The translations under genes were made by a program, and so were the position numbers. Shown piece after piece: positions 7,638 to 14,487 of a DNA stretch of 16,114 nucleotides. Origin of the DNA: Chloroflexota bacterium. GTDB lineage: Bacteria; Chloroflexota; Anaerolineae; B4-G1. The notes below the pieces were generated by a model. The model had not been told where the DNA came from and ran no database searches. It saw only the letters and a list, made by a program, of their open reading frames with translations. Positions within the stretch are counted from its first letter, which is position 1, and each line of letters starts with the position of its first letter. The stretch covers positions 1-16,114 of the forward strand of contig DSAR01000272.1 of assembly GCA_011046405.1 (NCBI GenBank), given 5' to 3'.

Positions 7638-10600
7638 TCAACCGATCTTCTGTCGGGCCTGGCTCGCGACGGCGCGCACGTCGGAGGCGTCATCCTGGGA
7701 CAGGCGATCCAGGGCGGCGAGAATGGTCTCCCGGTGAGCGCGGTCCTGGGCCAGAGACCCAAACGTATGGAGGGCTGTGGCCGCGCGCTCCCGGACGGAC
7801 GGATCACTGGCTCGACTCAGATCGAGGATGACCGGCAGGGCCTGGGGACCGATCTGCGCCAGAACGCGAGCGACGAAGTGGGGCTCAATTCCCTCGCGCA
7901 GCCCGAAGCGCAGGATCGGCAGCGAGAGGTCGGCGGAGACGACGAGGCTCTGGACGTACCCTTCGGCGGCAGCCAACGTCAGGGCAGTGGAGATGTAACG
8001 TCGAGCATGCGGGGAAAGCGACTCGCCGGCGCTCTCCGCCAGGCACAGGGCGCCCAGAAGTGCGGTCGAGACGAAGGCCCCGTAGCTCACACCGAGCTGG
8101 TCGAAGGTGTGGTAGACCGTCGCTATTTGCTGATGGATCTGAGGCTTTGGGCTATCGACGCCGGATAGCTGCTCGTGGATGGCGGGTAGGGCGGCGATCA
8201 AGTGGGCCAGTGCATTTTCCAGCGGCGAAATGTCTCGCCCCTCGTAGCGGCCCAATTCGATTTCGTAGGGATCGCCCCGGAGGAGGTGGAGAAAGGCCAC
8301 GTGGGCCAGGGCGTAGAGCCGGTAGACGCCGTCTTCCCCACAGGCCTCGGCCTCGTCGATCGCCTGCTGAAAGATCTCCTCCGCCTCGTCGTATTGTCCC
8401 CGGTCCAGGTGTAGATTCCCCAAACCTACGTAGGCGTGGATCAGGGCCAGATGATCTTTACTCTGACGGGCCGCTATCACGCGCTGGCGAGTGATCTGCT
8501 GTATCACGTCCCATTCTCCCCACTCGCGGAGAATGGTCGGGACGGGATTGCGGAAGGCGGCGACAATCTCCTGGGGAACGTCGCGACCCGCTTCCTGCTC
8601 GGCTATGCGGTTGAGGGCCATCGCCCGGTGGTAGGCGCCCCGGACGTAGGCCGCCCACGCCTGGGTGCGGTGCACCTGGAATGCCAGGGTGGGGGGACTG
8701 AGTTCGACGATGATCTGCTGGGCTTGTTCCAGCGTCGCCTGGGCCTCTACCAGGTATCCCTGGCAAGCCTGCAACTGACCGATGGTGCACAGGGCGGCCG
8801 TGCGGCGTTGCACGGCGTCTATGGCCTCATCTATTTCCCACTGGGCCATTGCTTCACGGGCCAGGTCGAGACCCTGGGCGTATCGACCGCGCAGCAGGCT
8901 GATTTCGGCCAGGGCCAGCAGGCTGTCCCCCTGGCCCATTCGATCTTGTCTGGATTCGAAACCCTGGACCGCCTGTTGGTAGAGTGCTCTGGCCTGGTCC
9001 AGGCGGCCTTCGGCCTGGTGGCGCCGGCCGGCGCTGAGAGTGATCTGTGGATACTGGTCCGGCGGCGTCGAATCGATCTGATCCAGCCACACGGATGGCG
9101 CCTGGGCGAGCCCCTGATCGAGGAGCCGGGCGACCTCGTTTTCGTCACCCGCTTGCTGGTAGTGGACGAGGGCGGATTCCAGTTCGCCGCTCTCCTCCAG
9201 GGTCTGGGCGGCCCGCCGATGCAGGCCCTCGATCTCGGCCGCTCTGAGTTGGCGCGTCAACTCAGAGCGGAGGAATGAGCGAAAGAGCGGGTGATAGGTG
9301 TATTGAAGCGTTTGCTCTGCATCGGTGGCGCTGCCGAATACGTTCGGCCCGGACGCGGGCAACCGCTGGATGAACAGGTTGCGCTGTTCGATCTCGTTGA
9401 GCCACTGGGCCGCCTGGCGAGGGTCTTCGACGACGTTGGGGAGGTCCAGGACGGCGTGACACAGGTCTGGCGTCAGGCGGTCCAATACAGCGCTTTGCAG
9501 GAGAAAGGTCTGGACTTCTGGCGGCTGGTGGGCCAGGACCTCGTCCCGCAGGTAGGCCGAGACCCCTTCCCAGACAGTGTTGAGATTGGAAGCGAAATGC
9601 TTGAAGGCGTTGGCTGCCAGCCAAAGTGGGGCGGCCCATCCCTCGGCGCGGTGGACGATGGTCTCAATGTCGGATGGCGGGAGATTGGCGCCCGTCGTCT
9701 GGCGGAGAAAGGCCTGGGCTTCTTCAGGCGTGAAGCGCAGTTCTGGTGTGCGAATCTCCAGCAGTTGGCCCCGGATGCGTAGCCGGGGAAGTGGGAGTGA
9801 CGGGTCGGTGCGGGTCAGCACGTAAAGGTGCCCGTTAGCCGGTAAGAAATCGATGATGTGCTGGAGAACGCGCAGGCTTTCGGGGTTGGTCAGGCGTTCC
9901 TCGTCGTCAAGAATGACGACCAGGGGATGGGTCTCCAACGACGTCAGCGCGTTGAGGAGATGGCCAACCGCCTGCCGGGTATCACTGTGGAGAGCGATGA
10001 CGTCGCGAATCTCGTTTTGGAGCGTCGGTCTGACGTCTGGGTGGATGCGGGCGATGGAGGCTGCCAGGCCCTCCAGGAAAGTGGCCGGGTCGTTATCGAC
10101 CTCACTGACCTTGTACCACGTGGCGTGCAGGTCGGGCGAGTCGCCGTTGTGGGTGTGAGCATGTAACCACTGGGAGACCAACGTGGTTTTTCCATAACCC
10201 GGCGGCGCCGATAGCAGCGTGAGCCGGGTGTCGAGTCCCTGGTCTAACAGGTTGATCAGTCGGGGGCGGATGAAGGATTCTGGGGGCGGGGTTGGCGGCG
10301 TCAGGCGGGAGGTCAAAACCAGCGAGGATGAGGAGGTGGGCGGCGTCTTTTGCTGGAGGATGCGCTGGTATAGCGCTTGCGTTTCCTCTAAAGGTTGGAT
10401 GCTCAACTCTCGCTGGAGTAGGTCCTGGTAGGTCTGGTACTGGCGAATGGCCTGGGCCCGCTGACCGGTCTCCCAGTAAAGACGCATCAGCAGGCGGTGA
10501 ATATCTTCCTGGAGCGGATCCAGCGTCAGGATACGGTGGCAAGTCGTGATGGCCTCGCTGTGTTGCCCCTGGCCGATGAATGCCTGGATCAAGTTGGTCA

Positions 10601-11141
10601 GGGCGCGCAAGCGGAGGAGAAAGAGCCGCTCTCGCTCGATGGTGACCCATTCCTCGAAATCGGGTGCGTGGAGGACGGAGAAACTTTCCAGGAAATCCCC
10701 CCGGTATAGGTCCAGCGTCTGGCGAATCTGGTGGACGTTTTGGCTCGTCGATGTAAATCGAGATTCAGAACCCTGGAAGTGCGTTTTCAGGATATTCTCA
10801 AACTCAAGCGCGTCCACCCAACAGGGCGCGCCGGGCGCCAGGCGAATCCATGAACCATCGGTGGTGATGCAGTCGTCGGGGGAGATGCCGCTCTCCTCTA
10901 ACGTGCTGCGGAGTTTCCATAGCGCCCGGCGGAGATTATAGCGGGACCGGGATTGGGGGATTTCACCCCAGAACAACGTCGCCAGGTGCTCGCGGGAAAA
11001 ACGCTGCCGGGGTTGACAGGCCAGGTAGATGAGCAGGGCCTGCTCTTTGCCCGCCAGGTCGTCGTCCAGCCAGCGTTCACCGTGGCGCAATTGTACTTTG
11101 CCCAGCAGGTGCAGGGTTAAGGTCGCCTGTTGCTTCTTCAC
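7638..11141 (-). CDS. SARP/BTAD-STAND transcriptional regulator with TPR and HEAT repeats
   Basis: An 1167-residue cytoplasmic regulator. Residues 1-105 form an OmpR/SARP-like winged helix (LAGKEQALLIYLA, FWGEIPQSRSRYNLRRALWKLR). Residues 106-262 form the bacterial transcriptional activation domain (VDALEFENIL, YRGDFLE, LHRILTLDPLQEDIHRLLMRLY-type features). After a Thr/Pro/Ser-rich linker (266-288) comes a STAND ATPase with Walker A PPGYGKTT (313-320) and Walker B VVILDDEE (408-415), as in MalT. A winged-helix-like part and a long TPR array (about 640-1000) follow. The end (about 1090-1167) looks like HEAT repeats (ASDPSVRERAATALHTFG). Unlike MalT it has no C-terminal LuxR helix-turn-helix; DNA binding is N-terminal. 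The start is a GTG with AGAGG 9 nt upstream. It lies 56 bp after korC on the same strand and may be read through from it. The inducer and target genes are unknown. Confidence 0.92.
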   Translation of the reverse strand: MKKQQATLTLHLLGKVQLRHGERWLDDDLAGKEQALLIYLACQPRQRFSREHLATLFWGEIPQSRSRYNLRRALWKLRSTLEESGISPDDCITTDGSWIRLAPGAPCWVDALEFENILKTHFQGSESRFTSTSQNVHQIRQTLDLYRGDFLESFSVLHAPDFEEWVTIERERLFLLRLRALTNLIQAFIGQGQHSEAITTCHRILTLDPLQEDIHRLLMRLYWETGQRAQAIRQYQTYQDLLQRELSIQPLEETQALYQRILQQKTPPTSSSSLVLTSRLTPPTPPPESFIRPRLINLLDQGLDTRLTLLSAPPGYGKTTLVSQWLHAHTHNGDSPDLHATWYKVSEVDNDPATFLEGLAASIARIHPDVRPTLQNEIRDVIALHSDTRQAVGHLLNALTSLETHPLVVILDDEERLTNPESLRVLQHIIDFLPANGHLYVLTRTDPSLPLPRLRIRGQLLEIRTPELRFTPEEAQAFLRQTTGANLPPSDIETIVHRAEGWAAPLWLAANAFKHFASNLNTVWEGVSAYLRDEVLAHQPPEVQTFLLQSAVLDRLTPDLCHAVLDLPNVVEDPRQAAQWLNEIEQRNLFIQRLPASGPNVFGSATDAEQTLQYTYHPLFRSFLRSELTRQLRAAEIEGLHRRAAQTLEESGELESALVHYQQAGDENEVARLLDQGLAQAPSVWLDQIDSTPPDQYPQITLSAGRRHQAEGRLDQARALYQQAVQGFESRQDRMGQGDSLLALAEISLLRGRYAQGLDLAREAMAQWEIDEAIDAVQRRTAALCTIGQLQACQGYLVEAQATLEQAQQIIVELSPPTLAFQVHRTQAWAAYVRGAYHRAMALNRIAEQEAGRDVPQEIVAAFRNPVPTILREWGEWDVIQQITRQRVIAARQSKDHLALIHAYVGLGNLHLDRGQYDEAEEIFQQAIDEAEACGEDGVYRLYALAHVAFLHLLRGDPYEIELGRYEGRDISPLENALAHLIAALPAIHEQLSGVDSPKPQIHQQIATVYHTFDQLGVSYGAFVSTALLGALCLAESAGESLSPHARRYISTALTLAAAEGYVQSLVVSADLSLPILRFGLREGIEPHFVARVLAQIGPQALPVILDLSRASDPSVRERAATALHTFGSLAQDRAHRETILAALDRLSQDDASDVRAVASQARQKIG

Positions 11142-11164
11142 TGCCGTTAACCTCTGGTGGTGGG

Positions 11165-11196
11165 TTGGTATGCTGGTATATTGGTATGCTGGTTGT
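11165..11196. repeat. Imperfect 8-bp tandem repeat before the SARP gene
   Basis: TTGGTATGCTGGT occurs twice (11165-11177 and 11181-11193), 16 bp apart. The array reads as 8-bp units GGTATGCT, GGTATATT, GGTATGCT, GGTTGTTT. It fills most of the 56-bp gap between korC and the SARP start. It could be a simple-sequence repeat or an operator. Confidence 0.6.
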
Positions 11197-11197
11197 T

Positions 11198-11737
11198 TTA
11201 GGGCCGGATGTCGCTGGCGGCTTCGAAACCGGCTGCCAGGGCCTTCAGGTTGATCTCGGCTGTGCCTTTGGGAACGCGCGCCCGGATAGCCTGTTCCAGC
11301 GCTTTCCTGGAGACGATATTGGTGAGGCCGACCAGCACGCCCAGGCCGACGACGTTGGCCACGAGTTCGCGTCCCGCCGCGTCCCGGGCCAGGGTCGTCA
11401 TCGGTACGTGCACCGCTTGGGTGGTGGGGGCACGGTTGACGTGGTCTTGATCCAGGATCAGCAACCCTCCCCGGGCCATCATCCGGCCATAGCGATCGCA
11501 GGCTTCCTGGCTCATACAGAGCGTGATGTCCGCCTCGATGACCTTGGGGTAGTTGATCTCTTGATCCGATATGACGACTTCTGACCGGCTGGCCCCGCCC
11601 CGGGCCTCGGGCCCGTAGGATTGGGTCTGCACGACGTTTTTTCCATCGCGAATGGCTGCCTCGGCCAGCAGGATGCCGGCCAGGATGGTGCCCTGTCCGC
11701 CCGTACCGGCGACTCGAATCTCGTAACGGGTGCTCAC
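11198..11737 (-). CDS. korC: 2-oxoacid:ferredoxin oxidoreductase, gamma subunit
   Basis: A 179-residue gamma-type subunit of the 2-oxoglutarate:ferredoxin oxidoreductase complex, which converts 2-oxoglutarate, CoA and oxidised ferredoxin to succinyl-CoA, CO2 and reduced ferredoxin. Typical features are GTGGQGTILAGILLAEAA near residues 11-28, QSYGPEARGGASRSEVVIS near 39-57, and ADITLCMSQEA. Length is normal for KorC/PorG-type subunits. The GTG start overlaps the korB stop by 4 bp (GTGA) and has GGAGG 7 nt upstream. It is the last gene of the kor operon. The substrate (2-oxoglutarate versus other 2-oxoacids) rests on operon organisation and family resemblance. Confidence 0.92.
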   Translation of the reverse strand: MSTRYEIRVAGTGGQGTILAGILLAEAAIRDGKNVVQTQSYGPEARGGASRSEVVISDQEINYPKVIEADITLCMSQEACDRYGRMMARGGLLILDQDHVNRAPTTQAVHVPMTTLARDAAGRELVANVVGLGVLVGLTNIVSRKALEQAIRARVPKGTAEINLKALAAGFEAASDIRP

Positions 11738-12582
11738 TTCGCCACCTCCGCCTGCGCTCGCTCGATCACCTGATCGTAGAGCTTAGTATACTCCGGGATG
11801 TCTCGATCGACAAATATACCCCGCACGATGAGACCTTGTTTTTCTTCCTCGCTCATTTTCTCCGCCTTGTTCTGGGACACGCTCTGTTCCTTGAGCCGGG
11901 CCATCATGTCGGGCGCCTTGCCCCACCGGTTGATGCGGCCCAGCGTGGTGTGACAATAGGAGACCGCCTCGACGACCGAAAAGCCATCATTGCCCAGCGC
12001 CTGGGCGATGTATTTTTCCAACTCGCGCACGTGGTAGACGGTGCTGCGGGCGACGAAGGCCGCCCCGGCCGCGATGGATAGTTCGGCGATGGGGAATGGT
12101 TGTTCGATGTGGCCATAGGGAGCTGTGGCTGCCTGTGCGCCGATGGGCGTCGTGGGGGAGTATTGCCCGCCGGTCATCCCATAGATGAAGTTGTTGACCA
12201 CGATGGACGTGATCCCGATATTGCGCCGGGCGGCGTGAATGAAGTGATTGCCGCCAATAGCCAGGGCGTCGCCATCCCCCATGACGGCGATGACCTTCAT
12301 ATCTGGGCGCACCATCTTGAGCCCGGTGGCAAAGGCCAGGGCGCGGCCGTGGGTGGTGTGCATAGTGTTGAAATCGGCGTAGACCGGCATACGCCCCGTG
12401 CAGCCGATGCCAGAGATCACGGCGACGTCGTTTTTGTCGATCTGAAGCGCGTCGATGGTCCGGATGATGGCGCCGAGGACGATGCCGATGCCGCAACCGG
12501 CGCACCAGACGTTGGGAAATTTCTTGTGATGACGCAGGTAGCGCTCGTGGACGCGAGATCCGTGTTTTGGATTGCTTGTCAT
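11734..12582 (-). CDS. korB: 2-oxoacid:ferredoxin oxidoreductase, beta subunit (TPP-binding)
   Basis: A 282-residue catalytic beta subunit that binds thiamine diphosphate and one 4Fe-4S cluster. Visible: WCAGCGIG (Cys27, Cys30), IGCTGR (Cys61) and SYCHTTLGR (Cys210) as the four likely cluster ligands. The Mg/TPP signature GDGDALAIGGNHFIHA starts at 102 and ends with the NN pair at 130-131. NNFIYGMTGGQYSPTTP matches KorB-type enzymes. The ATG is preceded by GGAGG 9 nt upstream, placed over the end of korA, so translation is likely coupled. It overlaps korC by 4 bp. Together with KorA it forms the active site. Confidence 0.95.
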   Translation of the reverse strand: MTSNPKHGSRVHERYLRHHKKFPNVWCAGCGIGIVLGAIIRTIDALQIDKNDVAVISGIGCTGRMPVYADFNTMHTTHGRALAFATGLKMVRPDMKVIAVMGDGDALAIGGNHFIHAARRNIGITSIVVNNFIYGMTGGQYSPTTPIGAQAATAPYGHIEQPFPIAELSIAAGAAFVARSTVYHVRELEKYIAQALGNDGFSVVEAVSYCHTTLGRINRWGKAPDMMARLKEQSVSQNKAEKMSEEEKQGLIVRGIFVDRDIPEYTKLYDQVIERAQAEVAK

Positions 12583-12586
12583 GTGT

Positions 12587-13729
12587 CTAAACCTCCATAG
12601 CAGCCAGTATATCGACCGGCTTGATCATTTCGCCATCAGCGCGGGTGACGCGCCGGACCTTGTGTCGGCCCACTACACGCTCCACCTCCAGCGCCACCTG
12701 TCCCCGGTTCATTTCCGGCACGATGACGCGGTGCAGGCGGGCGGCGGCGTGTTCGACGATCTCTTTGGCGAAGGGCCATATCGTCTTGAGCTTGAGATAA
12801 CCGACCTTGCGGCCTCGCGCCCTGGCCTGCTCTACCGCGTAACGGGCCGAGCGGGCCGTCACACCATAAGCGATGACGAGAATCTCGGCTTCTCGAATGC
12901 CGTCGGCCTCGTAGAGCAGGATGTCGGAGAGGCCCGTGTCTATCTTGCGGAATATCCGGTCCAGCCAGGGCTGCACCTCGTCCAGGCGATTGGTTGGGTA
13001 ACCCCGCTCGTCGTGGTGCAGACCGGTGATGTGATAACGATAACCCTCTCCAAAGGGAACCAGGGGCGGTACGTCGGCCGGGAAGTTTTCGTAGGGCTTA
13101 TACCATTCCGGCGGCACCGTCGTGCTGGCCCGGTCGATGCATTCGATGTCGTCGGGGGCGGGTATGTCGACCCGCTCTCGCATGTGACCGATGACTTCAT
13201 CCATCAGCAGAATGACCGGGGTGCGATATCGTTCCGATAGGTTGAAAGCCTTGATAGTCAGGTCGAACGTCTCTCGAATGGATGAAGGGGATAGGGCGAT
13301 GATGGGGTAGTCGCCGTGCGATCCCCATCGCGCTTGCATCACGTCCCCCTGGGAGGGGGCGGTGGGGCGCCCGGTGGATGGACCCAATCGCTGCACGTCG
13401 ACGATCACACAGGGGATTTCGGTCATGGCGGCGTAGCCGATATTTTCTTGCATCAAACTCAAGCCCGGCCCGGACGTGGCCGTCATCGACTTGGCCCCGC
13501 CGACCGAGGCGCCGATGATGGCGGCCGCCGAACTGATCTCATCCTCCATCTGGATGAATTTTCCGCCGACCTGCGGGAGGCGCCGGGACAGCACTTCGGC
13601 GATCTCGGTGGCAGGCGTAATGGGGTAACCGGCGAAGAAGCGACAGCCGGCGGCAATCGCTCCTTCGGCGCAGGCTTCGTCGCCCTGCATCAATCTTGTG
13701 CTTGGTTTCGACGTTTGTTTGGCGGTCAT
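12587..13729 (-). CDS. korA: 2-oxoacid:ferredoxin oxidoreductase, alpha subunit
   Basis: A 380-residue alpha subunit. LMQGDEACAEGAIAAGCRFF and GYPITPATEIAE near the N terminus, MEDEISSAAAIIGAS, and TSGPGLSLMQENIGYAAMTEIPCVIVDVQRLGPSTG are hallmarks of KorA/VorB-type proteins. The gamma domain is not fused to it, which fits the four-subunit arrangement, since korC is separate. The ATG overlaps the korD stop by 4 bp (ATGA), with AAGGAG about 8 nt upstream. The korB start is 4 bp after its stop. All features are intact. 2-Oxoglutarate is the most likely substrate; a branched-chain 2-oxoacid enzyme is the main alternative. Confidence 0.95.
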   Translation of the reverse strand: MTAKQTSKPSTRLMQGDEACAEGAIAAGCRFFAGYPITPATEIAEVLSRRLPQVGGKFIQMEDEISSAAAIIGASVGGAKSMTATSGPGLSLMQENIGYAAMTEIPCVIVDVQRLGPSTGRPTAPSQGDVMQARWGSHGDYPIIALSPSSIRETFDLTIKAFNLSERYRTPVILLMDEVIGHMRERVDIPAPDDIECIDRASTTVPPEWYKPYENFPADVPPLVPFGEGYRYHITGLHHDERGYPTNRLDEVQPWLDRIFRKIDTGLSDILLYEADGIREAEILVIAYGVTARSARYAVEQARARGRKVGYLKLKTIWPFAKEIVEHAAARLHRVIVPEMNRGQVALEVERVVGRHKVRRVTRADGEMIKPVDILAAMEV

Positions 13730-14040
13730 TGGGTTTTCTCCTTCGATTCTTCCACCTCATCCGATTTTTCTGACTCAATATCTGTGACGAAGATGGCGAA
13801 GTCCGGGCAGTGGAGTTCACACCACCGGCAAGCAGTGCATTTCTCCGGGTGGGCGACGATGACCCGTGCGTTCGGTCCTTGCGCCAAAACCTGGGTGGGG
13901 CAGAAGGTGACGCACAGCTCGCATCCTTTGCACCAGTTGGGGAAGAGTGTCACACGACCGCGCGGTAGCCGCTGTTTCGACTTGGGCTTGCTCTTCTCCG
14001 CCTCCTCGCCCTTAACGTTTACAGCCGTTGTCTCATTCAT
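13726..14040 (-). CDS. korD: 2-oxoacid:ferredoxin oxidoreductase, delta (2x4Fe-4S ferredoxin) subunit
   Basis: A 104-residue ferredoxin-type subunit that passes electrons from the KorAB active site to free ferredoxin. It has two full C-x2-C-x2-C-x3-C-P clusters: Cys37/40/43/47 (WCKGCELCVTFCP) and Cys68/71/74/78 (KCTACRWCELHCP). The core is flanked by a Lys/Glu-rich N-terminal tail (about residues 1-28) and an acidic C-terminal tail (about 87-104), both longer than in minimal ferredoxins. First gene of korDABC. The ATG has AAGGAG 10 nt upstream, directly after a leader hairpin. Confidence 0.94.
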   Translation of the reverse strand: MNETTAVNVKGEEAEKSKPKSKQRLPRGRVTLFPNWCKGCELCVTFCPTQVLAQGPNARVIVAHPEKCTACRWCELHCPDFAIFVTDIESEKSDEVEESKEKTQ

Positions 14041-14059
14041 CTATCGTAAGCTCCTTGCC

Positions 14060-14082
14060 AGGTATCCATCACAAGGATACCT
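14060..14082 (-). promoter_or_regulatory. Inverted repeat in the korDABC leader
   Basis: A perfect 8-bp inverted repeat, AGGTATCC-N7-GGATACCT. On the korD transcript it ends 3 nt before the AAGGAG ribosome site (14051-14056). It could be a repressor operator or an RNA hairpin that affects translation. Confidence 0.5.
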
Positions 14083-14131
14083 TATCTCATATGGGTGTGT
14101 TTCATTTCATTCCGCTTGAGTGCACAATCGC

Positions 14132-14140
14132 ATTATCGCA
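14132..14140 (-). promoter_or_regulatory. Possible korDABC promoter (extended -10)
   Basis: On the minus strand TGC-GATAAT (-10 at 14132-14137) has the TGn extension but no good -35 box. Predicted start is near 14125, giving a leader of about 85 nt that contains the inverted repeat at 14060-14082. Confidence 0.4.
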
Positions 14141-14248
14141 CAAAAAAGAGCTTTGAGCCAGTGATGTGCGTCAGGGAAAGGTGATGAGGAATGGAACCCG
14201 GTGCGCGCTCTATCCCCCTCGGGGCGCGTACACGGGCGCTTGCTAATT
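14141..14248. other. Non-coding stretch between divergent kor and rsgA promoters
   Basis: This stretch belongs to the 447-bp gap between korD and rsgA. I see no credible gene in it. It contains an imperfect inverted repeat (CCCGGTGCGCG near 14198 with CGCGTACACGGG near 14225) around CCCC-CTC-GGGG, with no T-tract. Confidence 0.4.
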
Positions 14249-14277
14249 TTGACAGAAAAGGTAAAACTGTTTACAAT
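14249..14277 (+). promoter_or_regulatory. Strong promoter upstream of rsgA
   Basis: A perfect TTGACA (14249-14254), an ideal 17-bp spacer and TACAAT (14272-14277, five of six consensus). It is the best promoter in the window. The predicted start near 14284 falls inside the inverted-repeat element that begins at 14279, and the -10 box lies within the left copy of the element's flanking repeat. Confidence 0.75.
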
Positions 14278-14278
14278 C
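14271..14278 (+). repeat. Left target-site duplication copy
   Basis: TTACAATC abuts the left terminal repeat and matches TTAAAATC at 14411-14418 in seven of eight positions. It contains the -10 box of the upstream promoter. Confidence 0.55.
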
Positions 14279-14410
14279 GTAACTACTCAGACCAGCCCTT
14301 TGCTGTGCTGGAGAATGGGGGTTTGGGGTGTGTGGCGGTCGCGAAGCGACCGCCACACACCCCAAACCCCCGTCTATCCGCTGCAAACGGGCAGCAGGCT
14401 GAGTAGTTAC
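14279..14410. mobile_element. 132-bp MITE-like inverted-repeat element
   Basis: Perfect 12-bp terminal inverted repeats, GTAACTACTCAG (14279-14290) and CTGAGTAGTTAC (14399-14410). The centre (14317-14371) is a perfect 26-bp stem with a GAA loop, its arms starting GGGGGTTTGGGG. Between ends and centre lie about 26 nt on each side that pair only partly. The flanks are TTACAATC (14271-14278) and TTAAAATC (14411-14418), an 8-bp direct repeat with one mismatch that looks like a target-site duplication. No coding capacity. This is what a non-autonomous transposon (MITE) moved by an unlinked transposase would look like. The family is not recognised. Confidence 0.75.
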
Positions 14411-14418
14411 TTAAAATC
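14411..14418 (+). repeat. Right target-site duplication copy
   Basis: TTAAAATC directly follows the right terminal repeat and matches the left flank except at one base. It carries a displaced -10-like TAAAAT with no -35 box at the proper distance. Confidence 0.55.
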
Positions 14419-14487
14419 TACTTATTGCGTTGCTACGTTGGATGCGCCCTTTTAGATTCTGCTTTGATTCGGGAGGTTGTTGATTTG

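Noticed and set aside
7511..7807. 98-codon minus-strand frame running from the SARP 3' end into the gap
   Set aside because: It mostly overlaps the SARP gene out of frame and crosses the hairpin at 7558-7582; no ribosome site or family resemblance.
8436..9278. 280-codon plus-strand frame
   Set aside because: It is wholly antisense to the TPR part of the SARP-STAND gene and is a by-product of high-GC codon bias.
14317..14371. Large hairpin as a factor-independent terminator
   Set aside because: It has no T-tract on either side and lies between divergent genes, where no transcript needs to end.
14191..14406. 71-codon plus-strand frame with an AGGA-like site before its ATG
   Set aside because: It runs through the promoter and the whole palindromic element; its composition is dictated by the inverted repeats and it has no recognisable protein features.
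14425..14487. Longer rsgA reading frame from TTG at 14425
   Set aside because: The added 21 residues are not typical of RsgA, and the ATG at 14488 has GGGAGG upstream and the usual OB-fold beginning.
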